From the NCBI GenBank assembly GCA_026770585.1, contig MU646390.1, positions 724,334 through 738,778 of the forward strand: a DNA stretch of 14,445 nt. The letters run 5' to 3'. Within the stretch, counting starts at the first letter, position 1. Each line of letters opens with the position of its first letter. The DNA is from Baffinella frigidus (Eukaryota; Cryptophyceae; Cryptomonadales; Baffinellaceae). Below, piece after piece: positions 1 through 6,137 of this stretch. The notes under the pieces were generated by a model. It was not told the DNA's origin. It did not search any database and saw only the letters and a list, made by a program, of their open reading frames with translations. Both the position numbers and the translations under genes were made by a program.

Positions 1-72
<72 letters not shown>

Positions 73-75
73 CGC
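1..75. repeat. (CT)n microsatellite at window edge
   Basis: An uninterrupted CT dinucleotide run opens the window and degenerates into CTCGCTCG. It probably continues beyond the left edge. It is followed by a short unit (81-102) that recurs next to the GA array at 839, so these microsatellites share flanking sequence. Confidence 0.97.
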
Positions 76-80
76 TAGAA

Positions 81-102
81 AAGAGAGGGGTTTGCAAGCC
101 CG
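81..102 (+). repeat. Microsatellite-flanking repeat, copy 1
   Basis: AAGAGAGGGGTTTGCAAGCC followed by CG recurs almost exactly at 816-839, in both cases next to a CT/GA tract. A shorter relative, GAGAGAGGGGTTT, lies at 5701. The block GGGTTTGCAAGCCC is close to its own reverse complement. The association suggests that the microsatellite and its flank were copied together. Confidence 0.75.
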
Positions 103-249
103 TGCGGTTTTGTTTTCTTACGCCTTTTTGTGTGGATAGATTCTGGTATGTTCCCAGATGAAACGGGGGTTTCGAATCTCGGGCTAGGGACCTTGCCTGT
201 TTCCTGCCCCCACCCCCCGCATCATGAACAGCATCATCTTCATCATCAT

Positions 250-368
250 CCACACAGCGGACTTTGAAGGGGTTTCGAATAGCCCCTACGCGATGCGACA
301 CACGACCCTACGGTAGGCCATACCGTAGGGACATAGGGGGGTTCCTACGGATAAGGTCACGGAAACTC
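250..368 (+). mobile_element. Family A foldback element, right end missing
   Basis: This copy begins with the family A terminus CCACACAGCGGACTT and contains the shared interior: the CCTACGGTAGG palindrome, then CCTACGGATAAGGTCACGG. Unlike the complete copies at 5745-5905, 6786-6948 and 7487-7648, it has no right arm (AAATCCCTTCGAAG...CTGTGG). Homology ends about where the 51-bp inverted repeat begins at 372. The missing right part is not found after 1833, so this is not a simple insertion into a family A element. Confidence 0.8.
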
Positions 369-481
369 GGGCGTTTTCTTCGTATACGTTGTATACTTGG
401 TGATATATGACTGTGGGTAGGTGACTGTCTAGAGCATCTTCTGCTCTCGCGTGTCGCCTCCCTGAGTCTATCACCGCTCCA

Positions 482-521
482 AAGTTGACGGATTTGTACC
501 GCGGACCCAGCATGTCAACTT
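482..521. repeat. 40-bp AAGTTGAC/GTCAACTT foldback unit, copy 1
   Basis: The unit starts AAGTTGAC and ends GTCAACTT. Its reverse complement is at 2797-2836 with 37/40 identity. Both copies carry the same outer flank, AGGAATAGTCCT here, so the shared block is 52 bp (482-533 against 2785-2836). A more diverged relative sits inside the element at 3482-3612. Confidence 0.8.
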
Positions 522-562
522 AGGAATAGTCCTCCCCCAACCTCTGTATGCGACAGGCCGAT

Positions 563-709
563 GACCACCAACCCTCACGGGAGGGGACCAAACCGTCGAT
601 TTTGAAACCTTCAATTTACCTTGACAGACCCCCCGAAAAAGGGGGTCTGCCCAGGTAAAACCAAGGATTGAAAACCGACGATTTGATCCTCCCGTGAGGG
701 TTGGTGGGA
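563..709. mobile_element. Foldback (MITE-like) element, about 147 bp
   Basis: The outer arms CCACCAACCCTCACGGGAGG (from 564) and its reverse complement (690-709) match perfectly. Pairing resumes inward through CGTCGATTTTGAAA and ends in a central hairpin, GACAGACCCC with GGGGTCTG. The structure would fold along almost its whole length. There is no coding content. No clear target duplication was found. Confidence 0.8.
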
Positions 710-746
710 GGCAACCCCGGAACCTCATCTCGAAAAAGCTCACCGG

Positions 747-797
747 CCCGAAAATCCCCGCGTAGCCTGGAGGGTGGTATGGTGCTCAAGTCCAGGT
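747..797 (+). repeat. Direct repeat before the GA array, copy 1
   Basis: The block starting CCCGAAAATCCC and ending GGTGCTCAAGTCCAGG recurs at 1062-1115 with a few substitutions and a 3-bp GGT insertion. The two copies are 315 bp apart and enclose the GA array and the CT arrays, indicating a local tandem duplication of a microsatellite-bearing unit. Confidence 0.85.
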
Positions 798-815
798 TTG
801 ACCACGATTTCGGGG

Positions 816-839
816 AAGAGAGAGGGGTTTGCAAGCCCG
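816..839 (+). repeat. Microsatellite-flanking repeat, copy 2
   Basis: This matches the unit at 81-102 (GAGAGGGGTTTGCAAGCCCG) and runs directly into the GA array that begins at 839. Confidence 0.75.
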
Positions 840-877
840 AGAGAGAGAGAGAGAGAGAGAGAGAAGAGAGAGAAGAG

Positions 878-939
<62 letters not shown>
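839..939 (+). repeat. (GA)n microsatellite
   Basis: About 100 bp of GA dinucleotides with three GAAGAG interruptions in the first half. All six-frame reading frames here are artefacts giving Arg-Glu or Leu-Ser runs. The purine/pyrimidine strand asymmetry could allow triplex (H-DNA) folding. Confidence 0.97.
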
Positions 940-941
<2 letters not shown>

Positions 942-1020
942 CTTTTCTCCGCACGGGGAAAGGTTTGTGCGGGGCTTTCCGTAGTCCCAGCTCAGCACTT
1001 GTTATTCAGTAAAGCAACTT

Positions 1021-1059
1021 TCTCTCTCTCTCTCTTGTAAAGCAACTCTCTCTCTCTCT
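1021..1059 (+). repeat. (CT)n arrays separated by GTAAAGCAACT
   Basis: Two short CT tracts are each preceded by GTAAAGCAACT (1010 and 1037). The same TGTAAAGCAACT sequence follows the GA array ending at 4782. This again shows a specific non-repetitive flank linked to CT/GA tracts in both orientations. Confidence 0.85.
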
Positions 1060-1061
1060 TT

Positions 1062-1115
1062 CCCGAAAATCCCGGCGTAGCCCGGAGGGTGGTGGTATGG
1101 TGCTCAAGTCCAGGT
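1062..1115 (+). repeat. Direct repeat after the GA array, copy 2
   Basis: This is the second copy of the unit at 747-797. It differs by an extra GGT in GGGTGGTGGTATGG and by scattered substitutions. Confidence 0.85.
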
Positions 1116-1159
1116 CGTAGCGGTCCTCCGCCAGCGGATCCTCTGGCCCAACTGCCCTC

Positions 1160-1355
1160 ATCCGGGAACAACATTTTTTATTACGAATAATATGAATAAT
1201 TATGAACAACGACTTTTTATTATTATTAAATTATCAAATTAAATGAAAATAGGCGACAAAATTTACTGCACGTTTGCTTTACTGCTACTAGTAGGAGCCT
1301 TGTGTGTAGTAAATTTCGTTGCCAATTTTCATTGAATTAAATGATGTTCCCGGAT
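1160..1355. mobile_element. Foldback element, ATCCGGGAACA arms around the TACTACAC core
   Basis: The outer arms are ATCCGGGAACAACATTT and AAATGATGTTCCCGGAT. Inside is a diverged core hairpin: GCGACAAAATTTACTGCAC on the left, GTGTAGTAAATTTCGTTGCC on the right, with CTACTAGTAG in the loop. An AT-rich stretch (1180-1240) lies between the left arm and the core, so the element is asymmetric. Length is 196 bp. No convincing target duplication was found. Confidence 0.8.
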
Positions 1356-1383
1356 CTGGCGTGGGAAAAGAGAAAGAGAGAGT

Positions 1384-1524
1384 TCATCTCCGCGAAAGTA
1401 TCAATTAATTGCTTTTGCGCAACGAAATTTACTACACGATTGAGTCATACTACTAACAGTCAAGTATTTGTGTGGTAAATTTCGTTGCGCCAAACACAAT
1501 TAATTATAATTTTTGCGGAGATGA
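1384..1524. mobile_element. Foldback element, TCATCTCCGC arms around the TACTACAC core
   Basis: The arms TCATCTCCGC (1384) and GCGGAGATGA (1515) are perfect. CAATTAATT and the core GCGCAACGAAATTTACTACAC pair with their reverse complements further in. The loop has ACTACTAACAG. Length is 141 bp. The flanks are GAGT on both sides (1380-1383 and 1525-1528), consistent with a 4-bp target duplication. No protein is encoded. Confidence 0.88.
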
Positions 1525-1574
1525 GAGTTGCTTCATTGAACCAAGAACTAACCAAGAATAACACGTACTGGGCT
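1521..1574 (+). repeat. Dispersed repeat J, copy 1
   Basis: These 54 bp are identical to the reverse complement of 3945-3998 (including CATTGAACCAAGAACTAACC). The repeat begins at the right edge of the 1384-1524 element. No function is evident. Confidence 0.9.
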
Positions 1575-1642
1575 GGGACTCCAGAAACCCCCACACGAGC
1601 CAACCTCTCCACGCCAGAGTGGAGGAGGGGGTTGATTTCTTT

Positions 1643-1664
1643 AAACCGTGTCAGGACACGGTTT
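1643..1664. other. Perfect 10-bp stem hairpin
   Basis: AAACCGTGTC and GACACGGTTT are perfect inverted repeats with a 2-nt AG spacer. A run of T follows. Intrinsic terminators are not expected in nuclear DNA, so this is recorded as structure only. Confidence 0.6.
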
Positions 1665-1880
1665 TTGACTTTTGAAAACTACTGCCTTGCAGGGGAATTG
1701 ACTTTTGGCGACCCCTTCGAAGACTCTGGCGTGGCTGGGGAGGTCTTACGAGAATAATAAGAAGAAGATGGCTCTTTGAGGAACCTACCCAGAGTCATAT
1801 ATCACCAAGTATACAACGTATACGAAGAAAACGTATTTTCCCTTTGGAATGGCACTCCACTCCAGAATGCTAGAGGATCC

Positions 1881-1980
1881 TATTTACATGTGGGGTTGTA
1901 AATATTTGTACCTGCTCGAAATCCTCCCCCTATTTACATGTGGGGTTGTAAATATTTGCACCTGCGCGAAATCCTCCCCC
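1881..1980 (+). repeat. 60-bp tandem duplication
   Basis: A unit beginning TATTTACATGTGGGGTTGTA is repeated with a period of exactly 60 bp (1881 and 1941). There are two substitutions in the aligned part (TGTACCTGCTC against TGCACCTGCGC). A third, partial copy is at 2579-2608. Confidence 0.92.
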
Positions 1981-2054
1981 ACCGTCTGCCTGCCCTTGCC
2001 CAACTGAGTTGGATGCCCCCGCGGCGCCTGCACTCGCTCCATCAGAGAGGGCTT

Positions 2055-2233
2055 CCACACGAGGCTACCTATGCGAACAGAATAAATGTCGATTGTAAAC
2101 GTGTGTAGTAATTTTCAGCTGAAAAGCAGCGACTTTACACAGGTCCGACCGCCCAGCGGGCGGAAACGTGATCATCTGCCCATAAAACTTTAAAAGTCCG
2201 TTTTATTCTGTTCGCCTGGGTAGCCTCGTGTGG
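2055..2233 (+). mobile_element. 179-bp CCACACGAGG element, copy 1
   Basis: The ends CCACACGAGGCTACC and GGTAGCCTCGTGTGG are inverted. GCGAACAGAATAAA is paired with TTTATTCTGTTCGC next to them. The interior is not symmetric and includes CGTGTGTAGTAATTTTCAG, related to the core of the other foldbacks. A copy of the same 179-bp length, in the opposite orientation, is at 12634-12812. Here TT lies on both outer sides; there it is GT on both. This suggests a 2-bp target duplication. Confidence 0.88.
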
Positions 2234-2578
2234 TTCTCGGCAGGCGTCGCCCCCCCCCCAACCATCCTCTCAGAGAGGTTCGAAGCAGCGGCGTCGCAAG
2301 AGCGGCCGGCGGCAGCTTCTCCACTGTTACTTCTTAAGTTAACAGAGGTTCCACTTTTGCTAGGAACCCCCTACACTCCGGCCCCGAAAGCAAGATCCAC
2401 GAGGGCACTTTTTAGTCAACCAGCGATTCACTGCCAGGGGCCCTTTAGCTAATGGTTCCAATTCCGATATTCCTAGGCATATCCCTGTAGTCAGGGAGCT
2501 GTGAGCCTCTACCGAAGAGAGCGCCTGCCTCACGGCGTAAATGTATCAACAGTGCCAGACCGACCAAAACCTCCTTAG
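2234..2578 (+). other. No recognisable feature
   Basis: This is mixed GC-rich sequence with a C-run near 2250 and short palindromes such as GTTAAC. A reading frame of 74 codons at 2228-2452 shows no domain-like composition and crosses the edge of a mobile element. I see no gene here. Confidence 0.6.
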
Positions 2579-2608
2579 GTTACATGTGGGGTTGTAAATA
2601 TTTGTACC
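2579..2608 (+). repeat. Partial third copy of the 60-bp unit
   Basis: GTTACATGTGGGGTTGTAAA and the following ATATTTGTACC match the first part of the tandem unit at 1881. This copy is about 640 bp away, on the far side of the 179-bp element. Confidence 0.85.
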
Positions 2609-2796
2609 AGGATGACGTAACCAACCTCGTGACTGTGCTGATTTCTCACAGTTACGTGACCCACCTCACGAAAGTTACTACACAAACGCCCACTTATAAA
2701 AGGAACCACTTTTAAATAGGCCCCTCTAGCATTCTCGTGTGGGGGTCAGCGATCGCAGACTCGTCGCCCACCGCAGGTCTTTCAAGGACTATTCCT

Positions 2797-2836
2797 AAGT
2801 TGACATCCTGGGTTCGCGGTACAAATCTGTCAACTT
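2797..2836. repeat. 40-bp AAGTTGAC/GTCAACTT foldback unit, copy 2
   Basis: Reverse complement of 482-521 with three differences. The shared flank AGGACTATTCCT precedes it. Confidence 0.8.
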
Positions 2837-2862
2837 AATGGCCATCAGGCCAGATAGAGCCC

Positions 2863-2926
2863 CCGTAGGGCGCTAGAGCCAATGTAGGGCGCTAGAGCCT
2901 ACCACATTGGCGCTAGCGCCCTACGG
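2863..2926. mobile_element. Compact 64-bp hairpin inserted in an inverted-repeat arm
   Basis: CCGTAGGGCGCTAG then GCCAATGT on the left pairs with the right side over 23 bp with one mismatch. The loop is 18 nt and repeats the AGGGCGCTAGAGCC motif. The arm sequence CCAGATAGAGCC/AATGTGGTAGG, intact and inverted at 3414-3436, is split around this hairpin and its right flank. The hairpin therefore appears to have entered an existing element. Confidence 0.7.
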
Positions 2927-3024
2927 AATAAATACATCATATGGACCCTAACCCAAGCCAATGTGGTAGGTCTGAACGCAGACCTCACCGGTCCTTTCCG
3001 GACTGGCGGACGCCAGCCCCATCC

Positions 3025-3164
3025 TTATCCGGGGAAACCTATTTTTCTTTCATTTGATGGCAATGACAATTACTACACAATTCGTTCCTACTAGTAATAT
3101 TAAAGCAGTTGTGTAGTAATTTTCATTGCCATCAAATGAAAGAAAAATAGGGTTCCCCGGATAA
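3025..3164. mobile_element. 140-bp TTATCCGGGG foldback with TACTACAC core, copy 1
   Basis: The arms TTATCCGGGGAAACC and GGGTTCCCCGGATAA continue into TATTTTTCTTTCATTTGATG and its complement. The core, related to GGCAACGAAAATTACTACAC, encloses the loop TTCGTTCCTACTAGTAATAT. ATCC flanks both sides (3021-3024 and 3165-3168), a likely 4-bp target duplication. A second copy of identical length is at 4855-4994. Confidence 0.92.
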
Positions 3165-3239
3165 ATCCCTCTGGCTACACCCGTCGTCGCGAAACGTAAA
3201 CGACACCGTCAACGCCACTCTGGGGCCCGTCTACAGCTA

Positions 3240-3415
3240 GGACTTGGCCAAACCGAACGTCGAAGTTACGAAGATGCGGACTTCTAGATGGACTCTTTTG
3301 GACATGTAGCGTTTTAAATCCAAATTTTGCAGTGCAAATCATGGTGTTTACTCATAATTACGGTCCATCTAGAAGTTCGCATCTTCTAACTTCGAAGTTC
3401 GCTTTGGCCAAGTCC
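3240..3415. mobile_element. TA-flanked 176-bp foldback element (GGACTTGGCC arms)
   Basis: Arms of about 54 bp begin GGACTTGGCCAAA and run to CTTCTAGATGGAC; about 90% of positions pair. TA flanks both ends (3238-3239 and 3416-3417), as expected for Tc1/mariner-type, Stowaway-like MITEs. The AT-richer loop (about 3294-3361) has no coding content. Confidence 0.82.
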
Positions 3416-3481
3416 TACCACATTGGCTCTATCTGGATTTAGTCCCGCCGTCTGTTTGTAAGCATACAATGCCAATTCCTA

Positions 3482-3612
3482 GCTCTGTCTCACTTAAGTT
3501 GGGCTCATCACTTGATGAGTCCGGAAGTTGATTTGCCTGTTTTGTGTTACAAATCGTCAACTTTTGGCGTGGAAACTGGGAAATGATGAGCCCAATTTAA
3601 GTGAGACAGAGC
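3482..3612. mobile_element. TA-flanked 131-bp foldback element (family D)
   Basis: GCTCTGTCTCACTTAAGTTG then GGCTCATCA is inverted at the other end with one mismatch over about 29 bp. TA lies on both sides (3480-3481 and 3613-3614). The interior holds a diverged AAGTTGA...GTCAACTT unit related to 482-521, plus the small palindrome CTCATCACTTGATGAG. A TGATGAG string here is not a hammerhead ribozyme core. Confidence 0.85.
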
Positions 3613-3630
3613 TATGAGTCGTGGAGAGGT

Positions 3631-3784
3631 GATTTCGGGGATCCCCGGTCCTATTTTGGTGTATCTTAAGGCTATAAATGAAGGCTAGATAGGCGACTGT
3701 CTAATTTCTACTCTTTAGATACACCAAAACTGGATCGGAGATCCCCAAATCGTATTCCTCAGGAATACTCGCCGCGATGAGATT
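3631..3784. mobile_element. Family B foldback element, left outer arm missing
   Basis: It matches the full copy at 8643-8811. The GATTTCGGGGATCCCCGG arm pairs with GGAGATCCCCAAATC, and an inner hairpin is formed by TTTTGGTGTATCTTAA and TTTAGATACACCAAAA. The right outer arm AATACTCGCCGCGATGAGAT is present. The left outer arm (ATCCGGACGAGTATT) is absent, so this copy is truncated or replaced on the left. Confidence 0.82.
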
Positions 3785-3831
3785 GTCCTTCAACAGCACC
3801 GTCCGGGGCTGGACGTGACTGGATTTGGCCA

Positions 3832-3852
3832 ATTGTGTAGTAAATTTCGTTG
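3832..3852 (-). repeat. Solo half of the TACTACAC core
   Basis: TTGTGTAGTAAATTTCGTTG occurs here without its inverted partner. It is the right half of the core hairpin found in the larger elements and may be a remnant of a deleted copy. Confidence 0.65.
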
Positions 3853-3911
3853 ATTCGGGGAACTCCGAAGCATTTAAATCAAACACCTGGCGGGATGAAA
3901 TAGATCCTCAT

Positions 3912-3945
3912 CCCACCGACCTCCCGAAGTCGAGTGGTCGGTGGG
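3912..3945. other. Hairpin CCCACCGACC/GGTCGGTGGG
   Basis: A perfect 10-bp stem with a 14-nt loop. It abuts repeat J (3945-3998). No function can be assigned. Confidence 0.6.
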
Positions 3946-3998
3946 CCCAGTACGTGTTATTCTTGGTTAGTTCTTGGTTCAATGAAGCAACTCTCATC
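3945..3998 (-). repeat. Dispersed repeat J, copy 2
   Basis: Exact reverse complement of 1521-1574. The exact match 2.4 kb away points to a recent copy or to gene conversion. Confidence 0.9.
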
Positions 3999-4075
3999 CA
4001 CCAGATCGGTGTGGAGTTGAGTACCCCCCCCCCCCCAGGACATACACCCTGAGGGTTTAGTCTTGGTGAAAATTA

Positions 4076-4202
4076 CAACCGTCTGCTAGAGGGCTGTGAG
4101 TCTGCTGCCTCGGGGGGAGGGCAGTCGACCCGTGAAACGGGTGTGTCTTGGAAGGAAGTAAAAGACAACTGCGCGAACACTTTAGACATTGTCTGAAAAC
4201 TT
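4076..4202 (-). repeat. Dispersed repeat H, copy 1
   Basis: Homologous, in reverse complement, to 13361-13490 and, over part of its length, to 11685-11755. The best conserved segment is ACACACCCGTTTCACGGGTC on the other strand. It contains a small ACCCGTGAAACGGGT hairpin. The flank with the C-run at 4024-4037 is not shared. Confidence 0.85.
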
Positions 4203-4600
4203 CGGATGGCTGGTGGTCATGATCATCATCATGTGTTATTATCGAAATGGGCTTCGCGCGGAATCGAGGTCAGGTCAGGAAACCAGGAAAAAATCCAAAA
4301 TGGACTTGAATGCTATCTTAGGCATGGTTTCTATGTCCACGCGACGATAACCTGTGTACCAAATCCGATCCGTATTTCTACTATTTCTACACTACTAAAA
4401 GTATTCTTGTTCGGAATCCGCGCAAAGTTGACGGATTTGTGGGTGAGTTGACTTTGAAAACAGGCCAATTTGATACACAGGCCATCGTCGCGTGGGGGGT
4501 ATGGCACCTGTTCCCCCCGCTTTGCACGAACCGTAGGAACATGAATTGACCAAGTGTCTCGCAACCAGCTTCACCTACGAGGTTGGGGTTGTTGGGTTTA
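4203..4600 (+). other. No recognisable feature
   Basis: About 400 bp with a short CAT/ATC-rich patch (4216-4235) and AAAGTTGACGGATTTGTGGG (4424), a fragment of the AAGTTGAC family. An 81-codon reading frame at 4206-4451 has no recognisable domain. I do not call a gene. Confidence 0.6.
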
Positions 4601-4604
4601 GACC

Positions 4605-4683
4605 AGAGAGAGAGAGAGAGCGAGAGAGAGAGAGCGAGAGAGAGAGTGATAGAGAGAGAGAGAAAGCGCGCGCGAGAGAGAGC

Positions 4684-4742
<59 letters not shown>

Positions 4743-4745
4743 CGC

Positions 4746-4780
<35 letters not shown>

Positions 4781-4782
4781 CG
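4605..4782 (+). repeat. (GA)n array interrupted by GCGCGCG
   Basis: About 178 bp of GA with CGAG and AAAGCGCGCG interruptions; the GCGCGC blocks occur three times (about 4665, 4740 and 4777). Alternating purine-pyrimidine GCGCGC is Z-DNA prone. The sequence ends in TGTAAAGCAACT (4791), also seen at 1037 beside CT arrays. Confidence 0.97.
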
Positions 4783-4854
4783 TAGTGTTTTGTAAAGCAA
4801 CTGACGACTGCCGCCTGGGACGTCATGCAGAAAGCCAACGTTGACGGGGGTCTT

Positions 4855-4994
4855 TTATCCGGGGAAACCTGTTTTTCTGTCATTTCCTGGCAACGAAAAT
4901 TACTACACAATTCGTTCTTACTAGTAATATTAAAGTATTTGTGTGGTAATTTTCGTTGCCATGAAATAAAAGAAGAACAGGTTTCCCCGGGTAA
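4855..4994. mobile_element. 140-bp TTATCCGGGG foldback with TACTACAC core, copy 2
   Basis: Same length and layout as 3025-3164: TTATCCGGGGAAACC arms, then GGCAACGAAAATTACTACAC, the loop TACTAGTAATATTAAAG, and the complement. Left flank TCTT and right flank GCTT differ at one base, so a 4-bp duplication is possible but imperfect. Confidence 0.92.
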
Positions 4995-5085
4995 GCTTAT
5001 GTTGACATTAGGCGGTACCAAAGTTGACACGGCACAGCTGTTGACATTAGGCAAAGGAACTGATATAGTGTCTCGCCACACGCTT

Positions 5086-5112
5086 CACCTGAGGCCAAAG
5101 TGGCCTCAGGTG
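5086..5112. other. Perfect 12-bp stem palindrome
   Basis: CACCTGAGGCCA and TGGCCTCAGGTG are separated by AAG. It lies 25 bp left of a family E element and is not part of it. Confidence 0.7.
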
Positions 5113-5139
5113 GTTGACTGTACTCGGGGCAAGCTCCTA

Positions 5140-5240
5140 TCCCTTAAGTGGCCAGGCGGTCAAATTTGACCGCCAAGAGGTCCTAGTCAGGTCCTAGGGC
5201 CCTACGGTAGGGCGTATGTGCCTACTCGCCACTGAAGGGA
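5140..5240 (+). mobile_element. Family E, 101-bp TA-flanked element, copy 1
   Basis: The ends are TCCCTTAAGTGGCCA and the inverse form GCCACTGAAGGGA. The palindromic interior has GGTCAAATTTGACC and GGTCCTAGGGCCCTACGGTA. TA lies on both sides. Copies of exactly 101 bp are at 8117-8217 and 14029-14129, with a modified one at 12856-12956. TA duplication and short inverted ends fit a Stowaway-like, Tc1/mariner-mobilised MITE; the superfamily is an inference. Confidence 0.92.
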
Positions 5241-5303
5241 TAGGGTTGGTGGAGCGTCGGCGCGCCCTTTCCGTTGTATGAAGGTGCTCACAGACTTGCG
5301 GGG

Positions 5304-5484
5304 ATTTCATCCGGACGAGTATTTTCCAAAAATACGATTTTAAAAGCATTTTCAACGAAAACTACCACACAATTTGCCTGTACTTTTTAAAAATGGTCAC
5401 GTCAGTGTAGTAATTTTCGTTGCAAATCGGATCGGAGTTCCCTGAAATCGTATTTTCGGACAATACTCGCCGCGATTAGATTAG
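5304..5484. mobile_element. Family B foldback carrying the TACTACAC core
   Basis: The outer arms ATCCGGACGAGTATT and AATACTCGCCGCGATTAGAT match the family B copy at 8643-8811. The inner AAATCGGATCGGAG is also family B. Where the other copies have the GGTGTATC hairpin, this one has CAACGAAAACTACCACAC (5353) paired with GTGTAGTAATTTTCGTTG (5405). An 18-bp direct repeat (GCTCACAGACTTGCGGGG; one mismatch) flanks the element at 5286 and 5485, but the same phrase occurs elsewhere nearby (5506, 5609), so it need not be a target duplication. Confidence 0.82.
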
Positions 5485-5744
5485 GCTCACAGGCTTGCGG
5501 GGGTTAGGCTCATAGACCTATGGATTACGTTTTTTAGATGGACTGTTCCCCTCTCGCTCGGCAGCGGACGGAGGGTTGGTCTTGTCTCTGAGGCGGGCCC
5601 GTTTCTTAAGGCTCATAGACTTTTGTATCACTCAACTCGAGGCTCAATGGCCTCCATTAACACCTGTATCGAGAGTAATAAAGAAGAAGAAGGTGGTCGG
5701 GAGAGAGGGGTTTCCCCCACAGTGGCTATTCAGCAAGCACCAAC

Positions 5745-5905
5745 CCACACAGAGGGCTACCAAGGGAGTTTCGGCCCGAATCGGGCCACCTTTCCGTTAC
5801 CTTATCCGTAGGAACCCCCCTATGTCCCTACGGGTTGCCTACCGTAGGGTCCTAGGTCTTATCGCTGATGGGTTATTGAAAATCCCTTCGAAGTCCGCTG
5901 GGTGG
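5745..5905 (-). mobile_element. Family A foldback element, complete copy (reverse)
   Basis: The ends are CCACACAGAGGGCTACCAAG and TCCCTTCGAAGTCCGCTGGG, then TGG. The interior has CGGCCCGAATCGGGCC, TTACCTTATCCGTAGGAACC, and the CCTACGGTAGG motif on the other strand. Length is 161 bp. It is in inverse orientation to the copy at 6786-6948. Flanks give no clear target duplication. Confidence 0.87.
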
Positions 5906-5908
5906 CTA

Positions 5909-6076
5909 CTACGGGGAAGGCTGGGTGGTTTCTTGGAGCCCTTTTTGGGCATATCCTGCGGTAACTTTTCCGTCAAAGTCAATTATTTGTGGGCATTTTC
6001 AGCAACTTTTGCCGATTTCAAGGAAAAATAATAGATGGACGCAGGGCGTAAAATGACATGTAGCTCTCCCGCGTAG
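5909..6076 (+). repeat. 168-bp direct repeat, copy 1
   Basis: CTACGGGGAAGGCTGGGTGG onward is about 85-90% identical to 6479-6647 and shares TTTCCGTCAAAGTCAATTAT and TAATAGATGGACGCAGGGCG. The copies are 570 bp apart in the same orientation. This copy underlies part of a 151-codon frame (5576-6031), which I regard as non-coding. Confidence 0.88.
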
Positions 6077-6137
6077 TACGTACCTGTTCAGATGTCTCGG
6101 TGATGGTGAACGTGAGCGGGAGAGATGAGTTGGCCGT

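Larger units (their letters stand above)
372..1833. mobile_element. Candidate 1.46 kb element with 51-bp terminal inverted repeats
   Basis: Bases 372-412 are the exact reverse complement of 1793-1833 (41/41). After one mismatch the match continues for nine more bases, giving 372-422 against 1783-1833 at 50/51. The repeat includes GTATACGTTGTATAC. The interior has no transposase-like reading frame. It holds several smaller foldbacks (563-709, 1160-1355, 1384-1524) and two CT/GA arrays. No target duplication is visible: the flanks are ACTCGGG on the left and TATTTTC on the right. It may be a non-autonomous DNA transposon loaded with later insertions, or a pair of inversely oriented dispersed repeats. 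Confidence 0.6.
1865..2734. mobile_element. Candidate 870-bp element with 22-bp inverted ends
   Basis: GAATGCTAGAGG, two bases, then CCTATTTA at 1865-1886 is inverted at 2713-2734 with 20 of 22 matching. Between the ends lie a 60-bp tandem duplication, a 179-bp foldback element (2055-2233) and sequence with no recognisable coding content. A later insertion into a non-autonomous element would explain the layout. No target duplication is evident, so the two ends could instead be unrelated insertions. Confidence 0.4.
2850..3436. mobile_element. Nested inverted-repeat compound, about 590 bp
   Basis: The right arm 3414-3436 (CCTACCACATTGG then CTCTATCTGG) matches in inverse a left arm broken into 2850-2861 and 2955-2967. 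Inside lie the hairpin at 2863-2926, the 140-bp element at 3025-3164 and the 176-bp element at 3240-3415. This is at least three layers of insertion. Which event came first is inferred from the broken left arm only. Confidence 0.6.

Noticed and set aside
160-190. Possible tRNA B-box (GTTTCGAATCTC)
   Set aside because: No acceptor stem, anticodon arm or A-box at a suitable distance.
3511-3530. TGATGAGTCCGG resembling a hammerhead ribozyme core
   Set aside because: The CUGAUGA box has an extra base, and the string is explained by the CTCATCACTTGATGAG palindrome. No matching GAAA and cleavage-site arrangement was found.
4387-5081. Overlapping 137- and 168-codon minus-strand frames rich in Leu-Ser
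   Set aside because: They are translations of the GA array and of the 4855-4994 foldback.
5286-5502. 18-bp direct repeats as a target duplication of the family B element
   Set aside because: The phrase GGCTCA(C/T)AGAC recurs at 5506 and 5609, so it is probably a local repeat and not created by the insertion.
5576-6031. 151-codon plus-strand open frame
   Set aside because: Most of it is the family A element and the 168-bp direct repeat, and the frame is not kept in the second copy of that repeat.
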